64,000 nucleotides of DNA. Source: Gautieria morchelliformis. Its lineage: Eukaryota > Basidiomycota > Agaricomycetes > Gomphales > Gomphaceae. Location of the stretch: positions 1-64,000 of the forward strand of contig WHVA01000178.1 of the NCBI GenBank assembly GCA_015179125.1, in the 5' to 3' direction. Shown in pieces: positions 1 to 9,990 of this stretch. A model generated the notes under the pieces. That model ran no database searches. It saw only the letters and a list, made by a program, of their open reading frames with translations, and was not told the DNA's origin. Positions within the stretch are counted from its first letter, which is position 1; each line of letters starts with the position of its first letter. Made by a program: the position numbers and the translations under genes.

Positions 1-27
1 TACTGCCTATAATTCCTGTCCTCTACA
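1..27 (+). repeat. 3' tail of a copia-type LTR (family C)
   Basis: The first 27 bases match, nearly base for base, the 3' end of the solo LTR at 59128-59499 (both contain tactgcctataattcctgt and end in CTACA). It is therefore the end of a 5' LTR whose start lies outside the window, and the copia internal region begins at about 28. This links LTR family C to the gag downstream. Confidence 0.75.
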
Positions 28-325
28 CTAACCATTGTTCTCCTTCCATGAATATCAGGAACGCCAAGTACTATCATCGTCAGATAAATAGCTAGCTTCG
101 TGTACCATATTATAGCAGCGAAATCCGACTTTATTTGCTTTACATCGCATTAGTTAACTGTTAATAGCATTTATCATAAGACACATATACCTAATTATAT
201 GTGCAGATATTCTTGCTATCTCAGAATTTCACTCAATTCATCTCATACTTAGAGATTGAATTATATCGCTTTCAATTCTATTCTCGATACTAACAAGAGA
301 TTAAGAGTCTCAGCCTCTACTCACA

Positions 326-2417
326 ATGGCACAGGCATCTACAACCACTCAACCACCACCAAAACACAATGTACACAAGTTTCGAGACATCAAACCGAAA
401 CTCAACAAGAACAATTGGATATCTGTCAAGATTGGTTTTCAGGCGTTAATATCATGTATTAGTGAACACAGTGAATGCCCAAATAACTTGTGCGAATAAG
501 TATGCCATTCGGCGAATAGGTGAACCAACAGATGTTCACAAGACAAGAGGGTTGCCCGAACGGAGCTTGCCCTATCTACAGTCATAGCAAAATAGCCCAG
601 GGCACTTGACGGTATAACGTGCAAGGTGTCACGGAAGGGCTGTCTAAGTAGCGACAATCCCTTCACCGGCGAAGGTACTCCTTCGGAGTCCTTCGCCGAC
701 AGCGCAGAAAATAGTTCAAAGGCTAAGGTAACGAAGATGAGGTATGAGAACTCACCAGTGATGCCTAAGTCCTCTTCTGGTTGAAGATAGGAATCTTCAG
801 GAGAAGGCTCAAGACGATGATTACAGCGAGGTCAAGTGTGCACAAGATGGATGACGTATGATAATTGAACTGGGGAATATACATGCGAATGCAAACTACT
901 TATATCAAATGCTCGTACGGTATCAGCGAATAGGAAAGAGGCCGTGGTGAGTCAGGGTTGGATAGGGGTGCGCAGTCGTGGTACTAAGCAGATGGAATAA
1001 ACAGACAATAGAGTGAGGGAAGAGTGCAAACATGAAACAACGGAGAGTAAAGGTGGTGAAGGCACTTATGTACAAAACCATGTCTTGGGACCTGCATACA
1101 TGCTACCCTGCACGGACTCTTCGTCCACTGGGCTGATCCCGCACGACCTACAGAAGGGGCGTCCTGTGAACACACTTTGGCCATATGAACACCCAAAGGG
1201 GTTGGATTAAGAAGGTGATGGGGTTAGTGATGAACCATCATGTCAGGTAAATGGTATTGATCGTATTTGATGGTGTGCCTGCTGGCGAATGATGTGAGCA
1301 GCGAATAGTTGTTCGGTGAATGCAACGAAGGGCGAACGGAGAGGACATAGGGGAGGAGTGGTCGAAGTGAGGGGCAAAGCCAAGCGAAGGTGGAGGAGGT
1401 ATGGCGAAAGGGGAAATGGAGATACCAAGGTGCAGGAAATACACAAGTCATGACAATCCGATCATAGGAACACCATCGAAAGAGGGTTGAGCAGAGGAGG
1501 TGATAGGATCAGTGATGAACCACCATGTCGGTCCAAAGAGGTCAATCGTGCGTCGATGGCATGGGTATGGCGAGTGGCGCAAACAGCGAAGATCGGTAGC
1601 CGAACAGGGCAAGGGCGATTGGAGCGAACACGGAAGTGGAGTGAGAAATGGGAGGACAGAGTATGCAAGTATGGGAAATAAACGCATCATGACAATATCG
1701 TGGAAAATGGAACTACTCGCGACAGCAAGGGACAGGGGAATCTATAAAACGATCACTGGTATGGACATTTACCCTACAGACACTGACCCTTGTATCACAG
1801 TCGTTGGCGGAATCGATATGATCGGCAACATGCCACTCACACAACTACAAGACGAATGGGACGACAGAAATAACATTGTGTACAGTCAAATTTTATTATG
1901 CATATCACCGGAACTACAAATGGCCATTGACGAAACAGATCAATGAGCCGAGGCATGGAACATACTAATTAGGAAATTCGAGTCAACCGACCTGAGTAAA
2001 ATTAGTATTATTAGGACAAGGTACGAGAATTATCACATGACAGTGGGACAATCGGTCTCGGAGTACATCACCGTTATGAAAGAATTCAGGAACCAGTTGG
2101 CAAAAATGGGCGATCCCATTGCTGACTCCACTCACTGTGCCACTCTTCTCAGGAACGTACCTGAATCATGGCGACCCATCGCACAAACCATATGCATGAT
2201 CACAAGGGACCCAGATGAAATCAAAGAGAAGCTAGAAGCTCACAACACCAGCCTAGGAGCCGTCGAAGTATCAACACAAGCAGCTACAGCGTTTGTGGCA
2301 CAAACCAGGCAACCCAGATGTTTCAACAATCCAGGAACCCGACCAACATTCAACAATTACAATACACAGCAGCATCGACCCCCAATCCAACAGTCAGGAG
2401 GACAAAATCTCTCCTGA
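326..2417 (+). pseudogene. Ty1/copia gag, interrupted
   Basis: Gag of a copia retrotransposon, which would form the RNA-packaging particle. The ATG at 326 opens a frame running to the insertion of an LTR at 424. Reading resumes after the duplicated ATATC at 1695, giving the usual copia opening with a W-K-M-E-L-L segment. An in-frame TGA lies at 1945-1947, followed in the same frame by the UBN2-like part (V-S-E-Y-I, L-R-N-V-P-E-S-W) to about 2417. No zinc knuckle, protease, integrase or reverse transcriptase follows, because the sequence changes abruptly to an AT-rich island. The element is thus dead on three counts: insertion, stop and loss of pol. Family C LTR sequence lies immediately upstream. 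Confidence 0.8.
424..1694 (-). mobile_element. Solo LTR, family A (A1)
   Basis: On the minus strand this runs TGTCATGA...ATCTTGACA, 1271 bp, flanked by the perfect 5-bp target duplication ATATC (419-423 and 1695-1699). It is inserted into copia gag. A second internal TCATGACA at 1448-1455 resembles the terminus and could mislead boundary calling. No internal coding domain is present, so it is a solo LTR or an unrecognised LTR-like element. Confidence 0.9.
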
Positions 2418-2533
2418 TAAACAACAGTGCTAGCAATGACAAGGACCTAGTTGACAATTTAATTATAAAACCAGATTAGATGAGTCAGTATTGAAAATTG
2501 ATTCTGTGAAATTGTAAATTGGGTCTAGTAGCC

Positions 2534-2860
2534 ATGGAAGCCCAGATTATCAAGCTCTCTAAAAGGATTGACAGAATCACAGAATGGATAGAAGAAAAAG
2601 ATGAGATAATATCAAATCTCAAACAGATATCTAAGGAACAATGTAGAGAGATTATAGAATTAAGAGAGCAGATTAAAAATAATAAGCATGTAGGATTGCA
2701 AATTAGAAAGATGGCTGGATGTTTTATATTTTATGATTCACAAGATAATTGCTATAATCTAGAGGATATGCATGTCTTTATAGATGAAAAACCTCGCAAG
2801 TTGTCTACAGTGTACCGTAAAAAGAAAGACCTGGTATCATATGATATCATAGATAATTGA
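2534..2860 (+). CDS. Hypothetical coiled-coil protein with one copy of the island repeat domain
   Basis: About 108 residues from the ATG at 2534. Residues 1-50 are charged and heptad-like, suggesting a coiled coil. Residues 60-108 resemble the repeat found downstream (Y-D-S-x-D-N-x-Y, then M-x-V-F-I-D-x-K, then L-V-S-Y-D). It ends 9 nt before the next frame at 2870, so the two may be parts of one gene separated by a stop. I do not recognise the family. AT-rich codon use matches the island. Confidence 0.45.
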   Translation: MEAQIIKLSKRIDRITEWIEEKDEIISNLKQISKEQCREIIELREQIKNNKHVGLQIRKMAGCFIFYDSQDNCYNLEDMHVFIDEKPRKLSTVYRKKKDLVSYDIIDN

Positions 2861-2869
2861 ATCAATTTT

Positions 2870-3580
2870 ATGACAAAACAACACCACAAACCAGAACCAA
2901 TGGCTCATGCTCAAACGGAATCTCAGCCCACTCAAGAAGAAATAAGCGGTAGAAACATTAAATTTGATATCAAAAATATCACAAAAAATTGTAGGGTATA
3001 TAATTCAGAAGATAATTACTTTGAGTTAGCAGACATGGATGTATTTATAGATGGAGAAGAAATATCCCCTTTAACGGCACATGATGAAGAGGATGATCTA
3101 GTATCGTATGAGGTCAATGATAATGATCAAATAAATTTGCTAACAGCAAAACCAGATAAATTGGATCATGCTAGATATATCAAAGGAATCACACCAAGTT
3201 TTAGAATACACGATTCAGAAGGGAATTACTATGAGTTAGCAGACATGGATGCATATATGGATGGAAAAAAAGTATCCATTTTGACAGCATATTATGCACA
3301 TAATTATCTGGTATCATGTGAGGTCAATGATAATAATCAAATAAACCTCCTGACAAAACCAGATAAGAATCCTGCAAAGGATAGTTCAGCAAATAAGTCT
3401 CTTCAAAGGAGTAAAACTAGATCAAACCCAGATAAGCAATCAAAACTAGTTGAGATCTCAATGAATAGTTTGGTAAATAAGTCTCTTCAAAGGAGTAAAA
3501 CTAGATCAAAACCAGATAAGAAACCAAAGCAATCTACTCCTGATGAGATCTCAATATTTGATACTCTTGATGAGAAATAA
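2870..3580 (+). CDS. Hypothetical repeat protein (two about 65-aa repeats)
   Basis: An open frame of 236 codons whose first half holds two copies of a repeat of about 65 residues. Each copy reads R-x-(Y/H)-(N/D)-S-E-x-N-Y-(F/Y)-E-L-A-D-M-D, then (I/M)-D-G-(E/K)-x-(V/I)-S, L-T-A, L-V-S-(Y/C)-E-V-N-D-N and Q-I-N-L-L. The second half is basic, with a duplicated S-L-Q-R-S-K-T-R-S segment. No signal peptide, membrane segment or known catalytic motif is visible. The function is unknown. Strong conservation of the aromatic and acidic positions between copies suggests each repeat is a folded unit. Confidence 0.5.
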   Translation: MTKQHHKPEPMAHAQTESQPTQEEISGRNIKFDIKNITKNCRVYNSEDNYFELADMDVFIDGEEISPLTAHDEEDDLVSYEVNDNDQINLLTAKPDKLDHARYIKGITPSFRIHDSEGNYYELADMDAYMDGKKVSILTAYYAHNYLVSCEVNDNNQINLLTKPDKNPAKDSSANKSLQRSKTRSNPDKQSKLVEISMNSLVNKSLQRSKTRSKPDKKPKQSTPDEISIFDTLDEK

Positions 3581-3590
3581 ATCAATTGGG

Positions 3591-4320
3591 GAAACATTAA
3601 ATTTGATATCAAAAATATCACAGAAAATTGTAGGGTATATAATTCAGCATATAGTTACTTTGAGTTAGCAGACATGGATGTATTTATGGATGGAGAAGAA
3701 ATATCCCCTTTAACAGCATATGATGAAGAGGATGATCTAGTATCATATGAGGTCAATGATAATAATCAAATAAATCTGCTGACAGAACAACCAGATAAAT
3801 CACATCATGCTAGAGATATCAAAAGAATCTCAGCAAGTTGTAGAATACATGATTCGGAAGATAGTTACTATGAGTTGGCAGATATGGATATATATATAGA
3901 TGGAAAAGAAGTATCCATTTTAATAGCATATCTTAGACGTAATTATCTAGTATCATATGAGGTAATCAATGATAAGAATCAAATAAAACCTAACAAAACA
4001 ACAAGATAAGAATAGTACAAAGGATAGTTTGGTAAATAAGTCTCCTCAAATGAGTAAAACTAGATCAAAACCAGATAAGCAATCAAAACTAGCTGAGATC
4101 TGAACATTTGATACTCTTGATGAGAAAGGAAATATTGATACTCGATCGATATTTGAGATTGATGATGAGATACGCAAGCAGAATAGATTAGATTCCAATA
4201 ATGAGAGATCAATGTTAGATATGGCCAAGGAAAAAAAGGATAGATCAAAGGTAGATGAGAGATCAATGTTAAATATTCTTCAGGATAGGTGCCCACCAAT
4301 AATCCTAGAAGATGAGGTAT
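3591..4320 (+). pseudogene. Tandem duplicate of the repeat-protein gene, decayed
   Basis: The sequence from 3591 repeats that from 2952 at an offset of about 639 bp and encodes two further repeat copies in the frame ending at 4009. After the stop, 4010-4320 still matches the basic tail of the first unit but with stops and frame changes. It then encodes an acidic/basic stretch (around 4120-4310) absent from the first unit. Together with the upstream ORF this makes five repeat copies in 1.4 kb. Confidence 0.5.
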
Positions 4321-4329
4321 TGTGACCTC

Positions 4330-4830
4330 TACATTTGTGAGTCATAGAACCTTGTCCATCCATTGATAAAATGTTGGAACAGCATATAAGCTGAATTTCC
4401 AAATGACCCATAGAGTATAAAGACATAAGATGGTATTATTATCATGGAATCTGAATCCACTCTCCTCTTTAACCAGGAAGTTGAATTTAAATCCTATTAG
4501 ATTGATGAATTATGTATCATACATGTTTGTTTCTAAATATTAATTCAAGTACTGGAACTATCATCATATTCCATGGTAACTGATATATGAATGTATTTCT
4601 ACCAAAATCAGATCTTATGATGTTAGAGATAGAATAAAGTATAATTACTACTCATGAAAGTGAATGTATTGGTTATATAAGTCATTCTATATGAAGAGTC
4701 AAAATCATAATATTTAGCAATGTTACTAATAAGATTCTTGATGATAAATATCAAAATGTAGAAACTAAGCTTTTAAACAAAGCTTGTACACTATCTTATG
4801 ACTCATATATTACCTCACCAAGTTGTAAAA
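4330..4830. other. AT-rich sequence without a recognisable gene
   Basis: No frame of useful length and no motif I can identify. Composition is the same as the rest of the island. Confidence 0.5.
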
Positions 4831-4837
4831 CGTAATA

Positions 4838-4907
4838 GACCAAATAGCTTAGTTGGTAAAGCACCCTATATACTAACGGGGTCCCAGGTTTGAACCCTGG
4901 CCTGATT
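4838..4907 (+). tRNA. tRNA-like sequence or tRNA pseudogene
   Basis: A 4-bp D stem (gctt/aagc) around the loop agttggta and a 5-bp T stem (ccagg/cctgg) around tttgaac give good A-box and B-box matches. The anticodon stem is imperfect (ccct/gggg with an oversized loop) and I cannot pair a 7-bp acceptor stem. It is better called a tRNA-derived or degenerate tRNA sequence than a working gene. The anticodon is not assigned. Confidence 0.35.
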
Positions 4908-5519
4908 AATCGAAGATTTGGAGAAGGTTTGTACTACTTCTGAGTATATGCTTAAGCAAATATTTGACAATGTCACAGACCTCCTTTGAATCTTCTATGA
5001 TTTTTAATGGTCTATATAAAATAATAGGAGTTTGATGTCTCCTTTCATTATTTGTTTTGTAGACCTTCCTCCTTCCATCTTGTAGTACAAGTATGCCATA
5101 GACGGTAATTGTCTCTTGTGGTTGAGAGTTAGAATATAAGGCAATCATCATGCCTTTTATCAGACTATCATATATACAGCATTCATTACATTTATCATAT
5201 CCTACAACTAAAGGATACTTTGTTTTACCATCCAATATAACCTTTGCAACAATTATACAATGGGAATCAGGACTTAACACCCATTCCAAAACCCTAAAAC
5301 CTGAGATGTTGCCTATTATTAAATTATACAGCTCATCAGAACTGTAGTGATTTGGAAGTGTGCACTAGAAACTGACCATTGTTCGAAGGAAACCAGTCTG
5401 TCATCACAGAAGAAGGTTTCTGTGTTAATTATCAGATCTCCTATTTTAAACCTGTCTCCGGTTGTCTTGGTACTACCAAAAAAGGGAGATATCTTACGAA
5501 CAATGCTTTTGATAACCAT
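4906..5519 (-). CDS. Hypothetical island protein, probably two exons
   Basis: Two open frames on the minus strand look coding. The upstream one (5519-5319) contains G-D-R-F-K-I-G-D-L-I-I-N and the downstream one (about 5340-4906) V-L-S-P-D-S-H-C-I-I-V-A-K-V. A splice acceptor (cactacag) at about 5346 would join them, but the only nearby donor leaves an intron of about 35 nt, short for a fungus. A frameshift is therefore equally possible. The product family is not recognised. The frame ends close to the tRNA-like sequence. Confidence 0.35.
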
Positions 5520-5549
5520 GGTTCATCTATATGAATTGACAACTTTGTG

Positions 5550-6110
5550 AAATCAGTTTTTATGTAGTATGTCATGGTATTATATCATCAAACCTGATAG
5601 AAATGCATTTATCTACATGCCCATAGTCGCTTAGTGTATAATCTTATGTCATTGTGTGATAATAGGCACTAAAAAAATATTATCTACAGCGCTAAGATAC
5701 TCTTTACTATCAAACAAGGCCATGCAAAAAGGTATGTTAACAAACTATAGATAAGAAAGAAACCCTTACACATATCAGCAGACACCAACACATATATAGT
5801 AACTGAACATGACAGCGTCTTACTGTTTAATATTATTGCCGTTGGGTCACATATTCCTCCACCTCATGAAAAGAGGACTACCACGATTTATAAGAAATGT
5901 CAGTCTGAAACTTTAGGTCCTTCATGCTGACTGATCTTATAATTAGCTACTTACAAGCTGAAATATATAGCAAAAGGCACACAAAAAAGAGTCAAGTCTA
6001 TTCTGCGACTGTAGATAATAATCATATGATTCTATGACTAATAAAGGGTAGGAGCTGAATCCTGTCAAAACAAAAAATGAATACAAACTGAGTTTAATAT
6101 AATATACAAG
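5550..6110. other. AT-rich sequence without a recognisable gene
   Basis: Only short frames; nothing that I can support as coding or as a known site. Confidence 0.5.
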
Positions 6111-6121
6111 CTGGATTGACA

Positions 6122-6334
6122 ATGACATATATCCCTACAGCAGGAGATAAAGTGATATTTATACATCCAGTGACTGGGGAGGAGATGAAGGGTGTTGTTA
6201 CAGTAGTAGATATTCCAGGGAGGACAGCAACTATTCTTTATGATAAAAAGGGGCGGAGAGCAGGACCTTATCAGTTAATGCATCGAATACCAATAAACCA
6301 AAATTTTGAAGCACTAAAACAAATAATTGACTAG
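6122..6334 (+). CDS. Small hypothetical protein, possibly SH3-like fold
   Basis: 70 residues from the ATG at 6122. The alternation of G-D-K-V, G-V-V-T-V-V-D, R-T-A-T-I-L-Y and R-R-A-G-P-Y is the pattern of a small beta-barrel such as KOW/SH3-like folds, but this is inferred from the residue pattern only. No membrane or catalytic motif is visible. It lies 178 nt upstream of the nuclease-like gene on the same strand. Confidence 0.4.
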   Translation: MTYIPTAGDKVIFIHPVTGEEMKGVVTVVDIPGRTATILYDKKGRRAGPYQLMHRIPINQNFEALKQIID

Positions 6335-6511
6335 ACTAACCCTGTTTATATACTAGAAAAGAATAAAAAGTTCAGGTTGGTGAGCTTTGAAAAACCTCTT
6401 TATACAACTATATTTTTGTAAGGTGATAAGCTATATAAAATGTTATCACAATATGTATCATTTTTCAAATATATTGAATGATAAGAGTAGAGTGTTTTGT
6501 AGAAGATAGAG

Positions 6512-7053
6512 ATGGATATAAAGGCTCTTTTGAGAACCTCTATTGAAGTTGCTATAGACAGTATACTAATTCCAATAACTTGGAGTGTTACTGGTATGCT
6601 CCTTGGACCATAATTCTCATGGGTTGCCTTGCCAATACTATGATAATAACTCCTCAACATGCATTTGTTTATGCTGTTGAAAATAGAGATGGAGAAGATA
6701 ATGTAAGACATTTAATCCCTGATTTTACTGTTACTAAATATACTAAGAATAATAACACTATAAATAGTACTACATTTTTAATAGTGGAAATAAAAAGAAG
6801 TGTTAAAGCTACAGAAGAACTTGAAATGATCTTCAAGGATACTCAGGAGCAACTGATAAATCAGGTGACAGTACTATTCCTAGATACCAATTATGAAAGT
6901 GTATATGGTATAGCTGCTATAGGGGAATATTGGAGACTTATTAAATATAAAAATTTAAATCATAAGCAGAAACCCCAAAAACCTAGAAGTTCTTGGGATA
7001 GTGAGAGTTATGGTAAAAAAGTGGAGGTAGTAAAAATAGTACAAGTATATTGA
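6512..7053 (+). pseudogene. PD-(D/E)XK nuclease-like protein, frameshifted
   Basis: The ATG at 6512 opens a frame of about 27 codons that reaches a stop at about 6611. The neighbouring frame continues the same protein from about 6590 (P-W-T-I-I-L-M-G) to 7053, so a 1-nt shift near 6590-6600 breaks the gene. The conserved core is I-P-D-F, a spacer of about 20 residues, then (F)-L-I-V-E-I-K-R. This matches the D...E-x-K metal-binding signature of the PD-(D/E)XK nuclease superfamily, with D in P-D-F and E and K in E-I-K. Similar proteins are common in Agaricomycetes with unknown roles. Here it sits in the same AT-rich block as a DDE transposase, which suggests, but does not show, a role in mobility. 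Confidence 0.5.
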
Positions 7054-7166
7054 CCTTTTGATATTTACAGGGGTACATATAAGGAAGATCTTGATAAGTT
7101 GAAAAGATTGATTATGTGCTTAGAAACAAATTGATATATCTACAATTCTTTAAAAGGATATTAGAT

Positions 7167-7517
7167 ATGTGCTTCAGAACTCTAGTAGGATGGAAGGTAA
7201 CAGAAGAAAAGATGATGGAACAATGTACTAGATTAGGAATGGAAGATGTTGAAAATGATTCCAATTATCTCAGTAAGCTAGTTGGAGTCATAAAAGGTCT
7301 TGACTGTCCTATAGTAAGGTTCTCTTTAGAAAGTCAAGAAGACAGAAAAGAAAAAGGTAAAGATATCCCTTTCATATTAACAATATATGAAGGTCCTAAA
7401 AGAAAAGGAGAAGTAGATGTGAATAAGATACTAAGTATGTTTCCTGAAGTATTTGAAACAATAAAAAGAGATCTTGGAATAAAAGGAGAACCTCAATTCT
7501 TTTTAGGAGAGCCTTAG
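7167..7517 (+). CDS. Hypothetical protein of the AT-rich island
   Basis: A frame of 116 codons from the ATG at 7167 (the frame is open from 7116). The product is charged, with the segment G-V-I-K-G-L-D-C-P-I-V-R-F and a lysine-rich middle. No known domain is recognised. It follows the nuclease-like gene by about 110 nt on the same strand. Clean codon periodicity over more than 300 nt of AT-rich sequence supports coding. Confidence 0.4.
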   Translation: MCFRTLVGWKVTEEKMMEQCTRLGMEDVENDSNYLSKLVGVIKGLDCPIVRFSLESQEDRKEKGKDIPFILTIYEGPKRKGEVDVNKILSMFPEVFETIKRDLGIKGEPQFFLGEP

Positions 7518-7519
7518 AA

Positions 7520-8110
7520 TATAGTATTCATACTTTTTAAAATGTTTTCCTAGGGGGGTGGTTGTAACTCTCATATATATGTATATATAACTTAGGTTGC
7601 CTATATTTCATAAAATATATCACAATTGAGACAGTTGCCAGCATCTGTAAGACATGCTTAATCCTAGCCCTAAAGTTCTTTCTCACAGTCTGCTGCTCCC
7701 CCATTGTATACCCTATTGTCTAAACATCAATAGTTGCATATCTTTGTACTATACATGCATATTATTTTAAACATACCTTCTAATCAGATCTCTCAACCAT
7801 ATATAATAATATAGTACAGGTATTGTCCATACTCGGCTCTACATTCTATCATCATACATGTAACAAGCGTCATATATACTTTTAATATATAGTCATCCAC
7901 ATCCTCTCTGAAATTGCTCTGTTATCTGAATACACACCATGCTTTAGCACATACAACCATATTTTTAAAATATCAGAACATTCAAAAAAATTTAGGATAT
8001 CCACAATATACAAGTTGCTCAAAATGATGGACTATGAATTTGGTTATGGTTGATTTTTTAAAAGATATCTAATATATCCTAGAAGAATGTACATTGTTGT
8101 CAATGTGAAC
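7520..8110. other. AT-rich non-coding stretch with a segment repeated elsewhere
   Basis: No gene seen. The part at about 7700-7815 is found again, inverted, at 41675-41787. Confidence 0.55.
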
Positions 8111-8116
8111 ATCCTC

Positions 8117-9492
8117 CTAGTAACGTCTACCCTTCTTCTTTTGACGTCTAATGTAGTCCTGTATACACTGCGTTGTATCAAAATCTTCCTCCCTTACCCA
8201 AGTGTGACCTTCATAGTTTTTCCATTGAACTAAGTATTCTTTTCTCTTTCCTTTTTTCCTATGATCTACTATTTTGTTCACTTCATATGTATCTTCAATA
8301 TCTTGGTCAGATTTGTATCTGTACCTGCTAATAATTGTGCTTGATACTTAGACATTTTCTTTGCATCCTCTGTAATATCCTTTAGAGTTGATATTCTCAG
8401 TGACTCAAAATCGAGGGTATCAGTTGATGGATAGCCAAAATGGCTCTCCATCCATGACATATGATTAGGTTGTGCTTGGAGCTCTCCTAATTTAACAAAC
8501 CATTTGATATTAAGCAGCAAGCATGCTAATCTAAACTGCAAAGAGAATATCTTAGGATTTGATGTTTGGACAGGCTTCTGATTATTTAACTTCTTAAATG
8601 ACATCCCTAACTCTCCAAATAAGCTTTCTATCTTTGATCTGAAACTACCAAATCTTTCATTGTAGCACTTCTCCATCTCTGATAGTTCAGCATTCTTCTG
8701 CTTCCGAATTGGATGGCAGAAATTCATTTCTTTCAATCTACCTTGCTTTACTACTTGTTTCACAAATAGTGTATAGCCTCCATCAAGAGCCATACGATCT
8801 GCCTTATCCATCTTATCTCTTAAGTTCATTTCTGTGAACATTGCTCCATCAGAGTGGCTACATGGCAATGAATCAGAAACAAACAAAGCCATCTCATGAA
8901 AATCCATAAATACTTGAGTTCTCATTCCAGAATTTCTGTGTTTATGTGACCATTGTACTTTAGATGATCTTCCTATTTCTGTTCCTCTTATGTCATGACC
9001 ATCAAGGAATAAAGTTATTGTGTTGAATAGTTCTTCCTTATTATTATCCTTTGCAGATAATATTCTAATCTTTATGTTGGAAAACATATGAGCCAACAAA
9101 TCAATGATTTTGTCATTTAAGTCATTATTAAGGTCCTTTTCATGTCCAAAAAAACTCTGATGGATCGCATGAAAAGTACTCCCAGGTATAAATCTGTTCA
9201 TATCATCAAATGTACAACCTTCAAGCAGATGATAGAGTATTAATAGTCCCTTCTCTACATTTTGATATGGACCTGGATGGTGCTTGAATGGAAACAACAC
9301 TACTAGGAAGAAAAACACTGGTATTGGTCCAAGCTTCTCTAATACTCTTTTCTTGACGAGATCTATTTAAGAAACAGGTTTTAGTCCTGATCTATGAAAT
9401 TTAGTTGGCTTCAACAAAGGCCAATTTTCATCAAGAAACCCCCAATGTTCATTCATCAACATTTGATATTCTTCAAGGAGTGACTCATTCAT
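8117..9492 (-). pseudogene. DDE transposase (DDE_Tnp_4-like) with C-terminal chromodomain, broken
   Basis: On the minus strand an ATG at 9492 opens a frame that meets TAA at 9367-9369 after 41 codons, then continues in the same frame to 8278. Within the long open part (numbered from 9318) are an Asp in F-L-D-G-H-D at about 106, an Asp in A-L-D-G-G-Y at about 179, and a Glu in F-R-S-K-I-E-S-L-F-G at about 231. That order and context fit the DDE_Tnp_4 (Harbinger/IS5-like) transposase fold. A 1-nt shift near 8300-8340 moves into a frame encoding Y-E-V-N-K-I-V-D, then K-E-Y-L-V-Q-W-K-N-Y and T-W-V-R-E-E-D-F, ending at 8117. This is a clear chromodomain. With one stop and one frameshift the copy is probably inactive. 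Confidence 0.7.
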
Positions 9493-9499
9493 TATAAAC

Positions 9500-9990
9500 G
9501 AAAGTTCTCAGCTACAACTATGAGTCGGAAAAAGGAGTGTTGTATAGTTGAGTTCGTTGATAAGATGACAACTTTATATATTTTGATTTTATATTGCATT
9601 CACTATTCAACTCTCTAAATAAAACCATAAATAACATAAAGGGAATATAGAATTTTAGTGGAATTATATTCTCAACTACTGGTCTAGATTACCTTCCACA
9701 ATAAGTGATGACATATTCACTGACAGATGGAGATAAATCAATCAAACCAAACTTTGTAGTTAGCAAGCATGATTATATGCCCTTGCCTTTGACTTGAATG
9801 CAGGTAGGTAATGTGCACCTTCAACCATAAATTGTGTACAAGATAGTAAAGGGGTGCGAGCACACCAATGTATAAATCATGGAACCATTGAGCGGGAACG
9901 AGGCGGCCGCGAGGAGTCGGAGTGAAGTGAGAACGGGAAGTCGTTCGATACTACACTAGATTCTTCAGAATTATGACGACGGCTTTTGCC
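9500..9990. other. Right edge of the AT-rich island and start of the direct duplication
   Basis: No gene seen. AT-rich sequence ends at about 9780. From there the sequence matches 13530 onward (shared caccttcaaccataaatt). Confidence 0.6.

Larger units (their letters stand above)
2418..9780. mobile_element. AT-rich island, probably a mobile element or foreign insert
   Basis: Base composition turns strongly AT-rich at about 2418 and returns to near 50% GC at about 9780. Its genes use A/T-ending codons, unlike the neighbours. It carries a five-copy repeat protein, a tRNA-like sequence, small unknown ORFs, a PD-(D/E)XK nuclease-like gene and a chromodomain DDE transposase. A fragment of it (about 7700-7815, reverse-complemented) recurs at 41675-41787, so at least part of it is repeated in the genome. 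I could not find convincing terminal inverted repeats or a target duplication, so the true ends are uncertain. Confidence 0.6.

Noticed and set aside
440..1690. Several ORFs of 60-150 codons in the first 1.7 kb and at every other family A copy
   Set aside because: The same frames recur at each LTR A copy with stops and shifts. They are chance frames in LTR sequence.
2418..9780. Island as a mitochondrial DNA insertion
   Set aside because: AT-rich composition fits, but the genes (DDE transposase, chromodomain, PD-(D/E)XK) are not mitochondrial and no mitochondrial gene or rRNA is seen.
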